Made by a program: the position numbers and the translations under genes. From JALZHR01 sp036389695 (GTDB lineage: Bacteria; Acidobacteriota; Blastocatellia; Pyrinomonadales; Pyrinomonadaceae), in assembly GCA_036389695.1 (NCBI GenBank), contig DASVWG010000498.1:1-13465 (forward strand): DNA of 13,465 bases, read 5' to 3'. Below, in pieces: positions 6,876 to 12,332 of the stretch. The stretch's first letter is position 1; every line of letters begins with the position of its first letter. The notes beneath the pieces were generated by a model, which was not told the origin of the DNA, searched no databases, and saw only the letters and a list, made by a program, of their open reading frames with translations.

Positions 6876-7382
6876 TTACTTTCTGATAACGCGCACGACT
6901 TCGCTCGGCGCGCTTTCCGTGCCTTTCGAATCGACGGCGCGGACGTAATAAAAATAAATCTCGCCCGATGTGACGCCTTCATCCTTAAACTCCGGCGTCG
7001 GCAGAGGCTCCCGGTTGCGCCGTTCCCACTGGTCGAGCGGAACCTGCGCGTCAGCCGAGCGATAAATGTTGTAACCGGCGAAATCGACCAGCGGATTTTG
7101 CGCAAAAGTGTTTCCGGCGTGGTCTGTATAATTGGTTTTCGGCGTCATCGGCGCGCTTTCGTTGCCGTCGGCGTCAATGCGCGTCAGCTTGTAAAAATAA
7201 CGTTTTCCCAAAGCCGCCGCCGGGTCGTTAAAATCGCCTTCGGGAATCGGCTCATCCGTCAAACGCGTCCAGAAGGCAAACGGCAGATTCTCAATCTCCG
7301 AGCGATAAACGTGAAAGCCGACGTATTTTTTCTCGATTCGCTGCAAAAGCTTCTTTTTCTTATTCCTGTTTTTGATTTTCAT
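6876..7382 (-). CDS. Tandem fibronectin type III-like protein, 168 aa
   Basis: Two clearly duplicated beta domains are visible: residues 20-78 and 101-160. Both start with (V/A)G-(F/Y)-x-(V/I)-YRS, pass a Trp and an EP(I/L)P turn, and end in YFYxxxxxDxxGxESAP. That is the pattern of FN3-type strands B to G. A 20-residue linker joins them. The N-terminus (residues 2-19) is KIKNRNKKKKLLQRIEKK, highly basic, with no hydrophobic signal peptide, which is unusual because bacterial FN3 modules are mostly exported. It could be cytoplasmic, bind nucleic acid through the basic tail, or be the remnant of a larger exported protein. An AGAAAGAAGT lies just before the ATG. It may be co-transcribed with the fusion gene 68 bases downstream, since no terminator lies between them. 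Confidence 0.75.
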   Translation of the reverse strand: MKIKNRNKKKKLLQRIEKKYVGFHVYRSEIENLPFAFWTRLTDEPIPEGDFNDPAAALGKRYFYKLTRIDADGNESAPMTPKTNYTDHAGNTFAQNPLVDFAGYNIYRSADAQVPLDQWERRNREPLPTPEFKDEGVTSGEIYFYYVRAVDSKGTESAPSEVVRVIRK

Positions 7383-7422
7383 ACTTCTTTCTATTAAAGC
7401 AAAATTCAGTTTGAAGCAAGAC

Positions 7423-7497
7423 AGGCGGAAACGCGACAGTTATGGAGCGTGTTTCATAACCTAAAGAACACGCTCCATGACTGTCGCGTTTCCGCCT
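7423..7497. repeat. 31-bp inverted repeat with a 13-base loop
   Basis: The left arm (7423-7453) and right arm (7467-7497) match at 30 of 31 positions; the single mismatch (7441 against 7479) is a G-T wobble. Both arms run from AGGCGGAAACGCGACAG inward to GGAGCGTGTT. There is no T-run and no reading frame, so it is not a simple terminator. No flanking target duplication is visible. It sits between the terminator at 7505-7531 and the FN3 gene, where it would form a very stable RNA hairpin in any read-through or 5' leader. Confidence 0.9.
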
Positions 7498-7504
7498 AAA
7501 ATAG

Positions 7505-7531
7505 AAAAAGGCGACTCATTATAAGTCGCCT
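7505..7531 (-). terminator. Intrinsic terminator of the short unit 7563-7745
   Basis: AGGCGACT (7509-7516) pairs with AGTCGCCT (7524-7531) around a 7-base loop, followed on the minus strand by TTTTTC (7505-7509). It lies about 30 bases past the last stop (7563-7565) of the broken frame and indicates that the short unit is, or was, transcribed. Confidence 0.75.
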
Positions 7532-7562
7532 GTCTTTATGTAAACTTTTTAAATGGATTCGG

Positions 7563-7745
7563 TCAGATAACAAGACCGGAGATACTGAAATTGTCGGAAT
7601 AATCATTTACGCGCGCGGCGCAACCGGCATTTTCCTTGTCATCAACTTTCCGTTTATCAACCTATCCCTCGATATTATAACCATTCGAATCTGTAACCGG
7701 CTTTCACCGGCTCAATTCGTCCGGCGGTGTTTCGATTTCTATCAT
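7563..7745 (-). pseudogene. Short frame with perfect SD: 13-residue peptide, or broken 60-aa gene
   Basis: The ATG at 7743-7745 is preceded by AGGAGGTGA (7751-7759), a full match to the anti-Shine-Dalgarno, and by a TTGACA promoter. The frame reads MIEIETPPDELSR and stops at TGA (7704-7706). Without any indel, the same frame continues with KPVTDSNGYNIEG, stops at TAG (7662-7664), and then reads VDKRKVDDKENAGCAARVND to a TGA at 7563-7565, just before a terminator. The total is 61 codons with two internal stops. It may be a small gene killed by two nonsense changes, a genuine 13-residue or leader peptide, or a non-coding transcript. A run of 32 open codons is not proof by itself. No match to any known family is recognised. 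Confidence 0.4.
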
Positions 7746-7750
7746 ATCTA

Positions 7751-7759
7751 TCACCTCCT
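7751..7759 (-). promoter_or_regulatory. Perfect ribosome binding site AGGAGGTGA
   Basis: Nine bases complementary to the canonical 16S rRNA tail, five bases before an ATG that opens only 13 codons. It is the strongest such site in the window and the best evidence that translation starts at 7745. Confidence 0.75.
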
Positions 7760-7766
7760 GACTTTT

Positions 7767-7796
7767 AGACTAACCGAAAAGGCATCGATTTGTCAA
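7767..7796 (-). promoter_or_regulatory. Sigma70-type promoter of the short unit
   Basis: A consensus TTGACA (7791-7796) is followed after 18 bases by TAGTCT (7767-7772); with a 17-base spacer the hexamer is TTAGTC. The -35 is perfect and the -10 weak. The ribosome binding site begins 7 bases after the -10, so the leader would be short. Confidence 0.5.
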
Positions 7797-7831
7797 AATT
7801 TTTAATCTTTCAAAAAGCTGAAATTCTGACG

Positions 7832-7862
7832 AAAAAGGCGACTCTCGACGAATCGCCTTTTT
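7832..7862 (-). terminator. Bidirectional terminator of the 7875-8345 gene
   Basis: AAAAAGGCGA (7832-7841) pairs with TCGCCTTTTT (7853-7862), an 11-base loop between. It lies 12 bases past the stop at 7875. A- and T-tracts on both sides let it work on either strand. Confidence 0.85.
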
Positions 7863-7874
7863 CCCTGTTCGTTT

Positions 7875-8345
7875 TTAGTAACGTTTCCGATAATTTTCGG
7901 CGTTCGTGTAAGTTCGCCGCGTATAACGATAATAGCCTTCGCGATAGCCTTCCAGATAAGCCTGCCGATAAGCCGACCGGTAAGCCTTTTTGCTGCCGAA
8001 ACGGTCTTCGTAACCGTTGGTTCCTTTCTGCCAGTCGCCGGAATTTTCCGGATGATAGGCATCGCGCTCGCGACCGGCGTCAGTGCCGTCCTGCAAGCCG
8101 TCTTCGTAGCCGTATTGCTCGGCGACGTTCATTCCTTCGTCGGTATATTCGCGGGTATTGTAATAGCGCGAATCATTGTTGCGATAATCGCGCGAATCAT
8201 CGTCGCGAATGATATAAACGCGCGTCTGACGGTTTTTGCGATACTGCGCCTGCGCCGTTATGTCCGAAATTAAAACAACGCCGAATGCCAGGGAGAGTAT
8301 GATTGCCATTCTTTTGATGTTGTTTACTATATGATTTGAATACAT
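7875..8345 (-). CDS. Secreted Tyr/Arg/Gly-rich protein, 156 aa
   Basis: The start is decided by GGAGGTGA (8351-8358) before the ATG at 8343-8345; the longer frame is rejected because it would run through the upstream terminator. Residues 1-33 are a signal peptide (cleavage at AQA|Q). The mature part has a charged Arg/Asp/Tyr section (36-66), a GYEDGLQDGTDAGRERDA block (79-96) and AYRSAYRQAYLEGYREGYYR (121-140), where aromatic residues recur every three to four positions, suggesting amphipathic helices. It is paralogous to the 4034-4468 product in leader length, block order and the YxxRFGS/YxxRYGS plus GYxEGY/GYSEAY segment. Function unknown; extracellular or periplasmic. Confidence 0.78.
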   Translation of the reverse strand: MYSNHIVNNIKRMAIILSLAFGVVLISDITAQAQYRKNRQTRVYIIRDDDSRDYRNNDSRYYNTREYTDEGMNVAEQYGYEDGLQDGTDAGRERDAYHPENSGDWQKGTNGYEDRFGSKKAYRSAYRQAYLEGYREGYYRYTRRTYTNAENYRKRY

Positions 8346-8394
8346 AGACATCACCTCCGCCGCATGCCAAGCAATATTTATGCCGCGTCCAGGC

Positions 8395-8423
8395 AAAAAA
8401 GGCGACTCAAGCGAATCGCCTTT
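8395..8423 (-). terminator. Intrinsic terminator of the 8499-8906 gene
   Basis: AAAGGCGA (8398-8405) pairs with TCGCCTTT (8416-8423) with a 10-base loop; on the minus strand six T follow (8395-8400). It sits 75 bases past the stop at 8499 and 50 bases before the start of the next gene, so it also separates the two. Confidence 0.8.
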
Positions 8424-8498
8424 CAAAACCAACTATAAGATGACAAACTTCACCTTTGTGAGCATTGATTGTTCCTATAATGGCGGCTCCGTAAAATC

Positions 8499-8906
8499 TT
8501 AATTCCTGCCTCTTCCTCTATTCCGACGCGACTGGCGATACGTGCCTGCGCCGCCCGCGCCGATGGCGGGATTTATGCGCTTTCTGCCGCCGACGCCTGC
8601 GCCGAGTGCGCCGCCGGTGATGGAAGAATTACGTCGATTGCGAGCGCCCGTGCCGAGTCCGCCGCCGATTATATTGGAAGAACCGCGTCGCTGGCGTCTA
8701 ATAATAGCGCCGGTTGATGCGCCGCCGCCGATGAAGACTGCGTCGCGGTTTGTGGTGCGGCTGGCGCCGGTTCGACGCGGGCGCGGCGTTATAGTGCGGC
8801 GACTGCGGACTTGGGCGGCAATGTCCGGCGACATCAATAGATGTAAGCCGAGCAAAGCCGATACGGGCAATATCAACATCGCAGTTCTCAACAATATTCG
8901 TTTCAT
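8499..8906 (-). CDS. Secreted Gly/Arg-rich repeat protein, 135 aa
   Basis: AAGGAG nine bases before the ATG at 8904-8906 fixes the start; the longer frame would begin near the -10 box. Residues 1-31 form a signal peptide (cleavage near IAA|Q). The mature region (about 32-57) is rich in Arg, Thr and Pro. From residue 58 about four imperfect repeats of 17-20 residues follow: a hydrophobic-GGG/GAG stretch, then RRxR and Ser/Asn (FIGGGASTGA, IIGGGLGTGA, ITGGALGAGV, AIGAGGAGT). The tail RNRGRGRN is strongly basic. The glycine patches recall glycine-zipper motifs and the Arg clusters could bind RNA, DNA or anionic surface polymers, but no function is known. It has its own terminator and candidate promoter. 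Confidence 0.75.
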   Translation of the reverse strand: MKRILLRTAMLILPVSALLGLHLLMSPDIAAQVRSRRTITPRPRRTGASRTTNRDAVFIGGGASTGAIIRRQRRGSSNIIGGGLGTGARNRRNSSITGGALGAGVGGRKRINPAIGAGGAGTYRQSRRNRGRGRN

Positions 8907-8973
8907 AGTTACGCGCTCCTTAAAGTAGTTTGATTTTGGATTGAATGGAATTATTCCGTTATAAAGCACTCAA

Positions 8974-9002
8974 TTTGTAGTCTATTTGTCAATAATCGTC
9001 AA
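8974..9002 (-). promoter_or_regulatory. Sigma70-type promoter of the 8499-8906 gene
   Basis: TTGACG (8997-9002), a 17-base spacer and TACAAA (8974-8979). A second, perfect TTGACA lies at 8987-8992 but has no -10 at proper distance. The -35 touches a 12-bp palindrome AATTTATAAATT at 9001-9012. Confidence 0.45.
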
Positions 9003-9104
9003 TTTATAAATTTTGCGCTCATTCGGGCGCTGTTTGCTGTTGCCGCCTGCGGGCTTGTCTGCGTATTAAAAACAGGATTACCGGATTGCAGCCGACGATA
9101 CTGA

Positions 9105-9461
9105 TTACTGGTAACCATCGGGTATGCTGTCCTTAAATCGCTGCTGCCATTCTTCGAAAGCCTCGCCGATGCCGGGATTCGAAGATTCGAGTTCGAGAAC
9201 TTCGCCGCGCATAAATTCGACGGTTTTCCGTTGATACCGGAGAATCAATGCTAATATGACGACCGCTTCGGCTAAAAAGACGAAAAAATCTATCAGCAGA
9301 TTGCCGAACGAGCAGAAAAAGACGCGCGCGATTATCGTCGCCGCCAGCAAGCCGACGAGCATATAAAAAAGCGTCGCGAAACCCGGCGTCCAGCAATTAT
9401 CTTTGGCGCGGCGCGAAAGGTTTTGCAGCGTTCCTTTGTATTTTTGAAAATTATCCGACAT
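9105..9461 (-). CDS. Small membrane protein with two helices, 118 aa
   Basis: The start at 9459-9461 (MSDNFQKYKG) is preferred to one five codons earlier because that one begins inside the T-run of the pckG terminator. There is a basic cytoplasmic N-terminus (1-27), a helix (about 28-49), a short turn, a second helix (54-75) rich in Phe, Val and Ala, and a charged C-terminal tail (79-118) with an acidic ELESSNPGIGEAFEEWQQRF stretch that probably forms a cytoplasmic amphipathic helix. Both termini should be cytoplasmic. The ribosome binding site is weak. It may depend on read-through from pckG, but the terminator between them argues against that. No family is recognised. Confidence 0.65.
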   Translation of the reverse strand: MSDNFQKYKGTLQNLSRRAKDNCWTPGFATLFYMLVGLLAATIIARVFFCSFGNLLIDFFVFLAEAVVILALILRYQRKTVEFMRGEVLELESSNPGIGEAFEEWQQRFKDSIPDGYQ

Positions 9462-9474
9462 AAGCTTTAAATAC

Positions 9475-9500
9475 AAAAAGGGCGAGAAAAATCCCGCCCT
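9475..9500 (-). terminator. Intrinsic terminator of pckG
   Basis: AGGGCG (9479-9484) pairs with CGCCCT (9495-9500) over a 10-base loop, followed by TTTTTGTAT on the minus strand. It is 27 bases after the pckG stop codon. Confidence 0.8.
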
Positions 9501-9526
9501 GAAAGTTATGATTTTGAGTTGAATGG

Positions 9527-11485
9527 TTAAGCCGTCGGCGCGGCTGCCGTCGCGCCGCTTTCGGTTTTGTCCGGCGCTTTACGTTCGGCTTCTTTTTGTT
9601 TCGTGTCGTTGAAAGGCTTTTCCGCCGGTTCGACGCGCGGCGGCGCTAAGCCCAGTTCGGGCGAGCGCCACAAATTGGAAACCAGCAATTCGCGGATAAA
9701 CGCCATTTCTTTCGGCAGGCGGTCATACAATTTGAAAAATAAATCGTCGTGCGAAGCGATTTCCTTTATCCATAAATCGCGGTCGAGACTCATCACCTTT
9801 TCAAAATCTTCGCGCGTGAAGTCTTCCATTCCGCGCCAGTCCATATCTTCGTAGCGCGGCGTCCAGCCGAGAGGCGTTTCGATGCCGACCGATTTTCCGC
9901 GCGAGCGTTCGACCACCCATTTCAGGACGCGCATATTTTCGCCGAAGCCCGCCCAGAGAAATTTGCCGTCTTCGCCTTTGCGAAACCAGTTGACCGAGAA
10001 AATGCGCGGCGGTTCGGGAATGTTTCTGCCGAAATCGAGCCAGTGCGAGAAATAATCGCCCATGTGATAACCGGCGAAGGGAAGCATCGCGAACGGGTCG
10101 CGGCGGACTTCGCCGATGTTGCCGAAAGCGGCGGCGGTCATTTCCGAGCCCATCGTCGCCGCCATGTAAACGCCGAACGCCCAGTTGAACGACTGCTGAA
10201 TCAGCGGCACGACCGAATTGCGGCGACCGCCGAAGATGAACGCCGAGACGGGAACGCCTTCGGGACTGTCGAAGTTTTCGTCAATCACGGGGCATTGCGC
10301 GGAAGGCGCGGTGAAACGCGCGTTCGGATGGGCGGCTTTTTTATCTGAATCGGGCGTCCAGTCGTTGCCCTGCCAGTCGATAGCGTGCGCGGGCGGCTCG
10401 CCGTCCATGCCTTCCCACCAGACGTCGCCGTCGTCCGTTAAAGCGACGTTGGTGAAAATCGTGTTTTCCCTGATGGTTTCCATCGCGTTCGGATTCGTCG
10501 CGTAGTTTGTTCCGGGCGCGACGCCGAAAAATCCGGCTTCCGGGTTGATGGCGTGCAGGCGTCCGTGTTCGTCCGGCTTAATCCACGCGATGTCGTCGCC
10601 GACCGTCGTCACTTTCCAGCCTTCTTCCTGGAAAGGCTTCGGCGGAATGAGCATCGCGAAATTCGTTTTGCCGCAAGCCGAAGGGAAAGCGGCGCAGACG
10701 TAATCTTTCTGACCGTCGGGCGACTGGACGCCGACGATTAACATATGCTCGGCGAGCCAGCCCTGTTCGCGCCCCAAAGTCGAAGCGATGCGTAAAGCTA
10801 AACATTTTTTGCCTAAAAGCGCGTTGCCGCCGTAGCCTGAGCCGTAAGACCAAATCATTCTTTCTTCGGGAAAATGAACGATATACTTATCTTTCGGGTC
10901 GGGAGAGCAAGCCCACGCGACATCCTGTTCGCCTTCCGCCAGCGGCATTCCGACCGAATGCAGACAGTGTACGAAATCGCCGTCGCCTAAAGCTTCCAGA
11001 GCTTTCGTTCCCATCCGCGTCATGATTTTCATATTGACGACGACATACGGCGAATCGGAAAGCTGCACGCCGAACTGCGAAATCGGCGAGCCGAGCGGTC
11101 CCATACAGAAAGGAATGACATACATCGTCCGTCCTTTCATCGAGCCGTCAAAACGCGGTCGCAGCGTCGCTTTCATTTCCTGCGGGTTCATCCAGTTGTT
11201 CGTCGGTCCGGCATCGCCTTTGCTGCGCGAGCAGATATAAGTCCGGTCTTCGACGCGCGCCACATCCGACGGATGCGAGCGAGCGAGAAACGAATTCGGG
11301 CGCTTCTCCTGATTCAGGCGAATAAAAGTTCCGCTCGCGACCATTTCATCGCACAGGCGGTCGTATTCTTCCTGCGAGCCGTCGCACCAGTAAACGCTGT
11401 CGGGTTTGCACAGCTCAGCCATTTCCGTCACCCAGCGGACGAGCTCCGCGTTGTTGACATTTGCCGGAATGTTTAAATTATCCAT
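9527..11485 (-). CDS. pckG: Phosphoenolpyruvate carboxykinase (GTP)
   Basis: The 652-aa product is a full-length GTP-type PEP carboxykinase, which interconverts oxaloacetate + GTP and PEP + CO2 + GDP in gluconeogenesis. Visible marks: R81 in RTYICSR, the substrate-contact region FCMGPLGSP (126-134), GGNALLGKKC (219-228), the P-loop AAFPSACGKTN (265-275) with the reactive C271 and catalytic K273/T274, the kinase-2 VGDDIAWI (295-302), and the FGGRR/SEMTAAA regions (418-422, 447-453). GTP enzymes are usually about 600-620 residues; here a 40-residue Pro/Lys/Glu/Ala-rich tail (612-652) is added, without predicted fold. The enzyme is cytosolic. GGAGAG eight bases before the ATG at 11483-11485 fixes the start. 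The gene stands alone between its terminator and a 326-bp leader region with palindromes. Confidence 0.98.
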   Translation of the reverse strand: MDNLNIPANVNNAELVRWVTEMAELCKPDSVYWCDGSQEEYDRLCDEMVASGTFIRLNQEKRPNSFLARSHPSDVARVEDRTYICSRSKGDAGPTNNWMNPQEMKATLRPRFDGSMKGRTMYVIPFCMGPLGSPISQFGVQLSDSPYVVVNMKIMTRMGTKALEALGDGDFVHCLHSVGMPLAEGEQDVAWACSPDPKDKYIVHFPEERMIWSYGSGYGGNALLGKKCLALRIASTLGREQGWLAEHMLIVGVQSPDGQKDYVCAAFPSACGKTNFAMLIPPKPFQEEGWKVTTVGDDIAWIKPDEHGRLHAINPEAGFFGVAPGTNYATNPNAMETIRENTIFTNVALTDDGDVWWEGMDGEPPAHAIDWQGNDWTPDSDKKAAHPNARFTAPSAQCPVIDENFDSPEGVPVSAFIFGGRRNSVVPLIQQSFNWAFGVYMAATMGSEMTAAAFGNIGEVRRDPFAMLPFAGYHMGDYFSHWLDFGRNIPEPPRIFSVNWFRKGEDGKFLWAGFGENMRVLKWVVERSRGKSVGIETPLGWTPRYEDMDWRGMEDFTREDFEKVMSLDRDLWIKEIASHDDLFFKLYDRLPKEMAFIRELLVSNLWRSPELGLAPPRVEPAEKPFNDTKQKEAERKAPDKTESGATAAAPTA

Positions 11486-11811
11486 AGTTTGCTCTCTCCA
11501 AAATGTATTCCAATAAAAAATAAAAGTTTTAAATGATTTAAATGTTTATGAAATTTTTCATTAAATTTTAATGAAAAACGAACGACTGCGACGAGCTTCT
11601 GCGGTTTCTCTATTATTCGGAACAACATACAAACACGCCGGTCTTGCTTAATAAGATAAGTCTAGCATACCAAAAACGGAATCGAAGCCCAAATTTCCGC
11701 CGCCGCTGACACTTTTTTCACGGAAAATGCGCGTTAGTATTTGAAAGCCGTTTTAATGCGAGCGTCTTTTAAAGCATTTATAAATTTTGTCACTCGGAAG
11801 GAGAATTAAAT
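11486..11811. other. Divergent intergenic region between pckG and 11812-12255
   Basis: No reading frame of note. It holds the promoter region of both genes. There is an AT-rich 15-bp palindrome TTTAAATGATTTAAA (11528-11542) and a 25-bp palindrome (11554-11578). Further right is a GC-balanced stretch with TAAGTCTAGCATACC (about 11658-11672), whose reverse strand resembles an extended -10 (TATGCTAGACT) pointing to pckG. The last 15 bases contain the GGAAGGAG ribosome binding site of the plus-strand gene. Confidence 0.6.
11554..11578. promoter_or_regulatory. Perfect 25-bp palindrome upstream of pckG, candidate operator
   Basis: Two 12-base arms, TTTTTCATTAAA (11554-11565) and TTTAATGAAAAA (11567-11578), flank one central T. 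It is 68 bases upstream of the pckG start codon, in the promoter zone, without a GC-rich stem. A dimeric regulator binding site is more likely than a terminator. Which regulator is unknown. Confidence 0.5.
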
Positions 11812-12255
11812 ATGAAGATACCCGTCGGCAGACCGCCCGTCAGCGCGCCCGAAAAAGTTCGTCGTCATCCGTCAGACGGCGGAAGCCGTCTCGTTTTCGA
11901 CGCGGAATGGGACGCGTCGCAAGCCCCGCCGAACACAAAAGTCGGCTTGACTGCCGTCAGCAAAATCGCCATCGAAGCGGCGACCACAGCGCAGATAAAG
12001 ATTTTTCACATTCAAGGCGGCGCGCACAGTCCGGTCGCCGTTCTGAAAGCGCCGTATCAAAACGGCAAAGTCAAAACCGAATGGCTGACCACGCCCGTCA
12101 AAGGCGGCAATTTCGAAGCCGGCGAATATTATTTCGAAGTTTCCGTCAACGGCTATTTAGGCGTCACGCCCGAAGCTTTAGTCCTGCGCGACGCAACGCA
12201 AAGAAATTCGGACAGCTTCCAGAAAGCCGTGCCGAAGCCGAAAGTGGTTTTTTAA
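11812..12255 (+). CDS. Beta-rich protein of unknown function, 147 aa
   Basis: This is the only plus-strand gene. GGAAGGAG (about 11797-11804) precedes the ATG at 11812 by seven bases, which decides the start over the earlier overlapping frame. There is no signal peptide. Residues 1-35 are basic and proline-rich; residues 43-127 alternate hydrophobic and polar residues (KVGLTAVSKIAIEAATTAQI, VAVLKAPY, GKVKTEWL, GEYYFEVSVNG, EALVLRD), a pattern of six or more beta strands with an Ig-like or FlgD-like feel, ending in a loose basic tail. It could be a structural or adhesion module of a cell-envelope or contractile machine, but that is guesswork. Divergent from pckG and convergent with the EamA gene; its TAA directly abuts the heptamer array. 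Confidence 0.7.
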   Translation: MKIPVGRPPVSAPEKVRRHPSDGGSRLVFDAEWDASQAPPNTKVGLTAVSKIAIEAATTAQIKIFHIQGGAHSPVAVLKAPYQNGKVKTEWLTTPVKGGNFEAGEYYFEVSVNGYLGVTPEALVLRDATQRNSDSFQKAVPKPKVVF

Positions 12256-12324
12256 AAGTACTGAGTACTGAGTGCTGAGTACTGAGTAAAAAGCAAAAAC
12301 TCAGTACTCAGTACTCAGTACTTT
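12255..12324. repeat. Heptamer fold-back array, unit GTACTGA
   Basis: The left arm is AA plus GTACTGA, GTACTGA, GTGCTGA, GTACTGA, GT (12258-12287); the right arm (12299-12324) holds three inverted units. An 11-base A-rich loop separates them. It lies exactly between the stop of the plus-strand gene (TAA 12253-12255) and that of the EamA gene (12333-12335), so both converging transcripts enter it reading TGA-bearing units. It probably acts as a two-way terminator. Confidence 0.9.
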
Positions 12325-12332
12325 CCACTATT

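Noticed and set aside
7563..7745. TGA read as selenocysteine
   Set aside because: A second stop (TAG) follows in the same frame, no SECIS-like hairpin is seen right after the TGA, and no selenoprotein context is present.
9001..9030. Palindrome AATTTATAAATT and the GCGC hairpin at 9015-9030
   Set aside because: Short, AT-rich or 4-bp stems without a T-run; not enough to call an operator or terminator.
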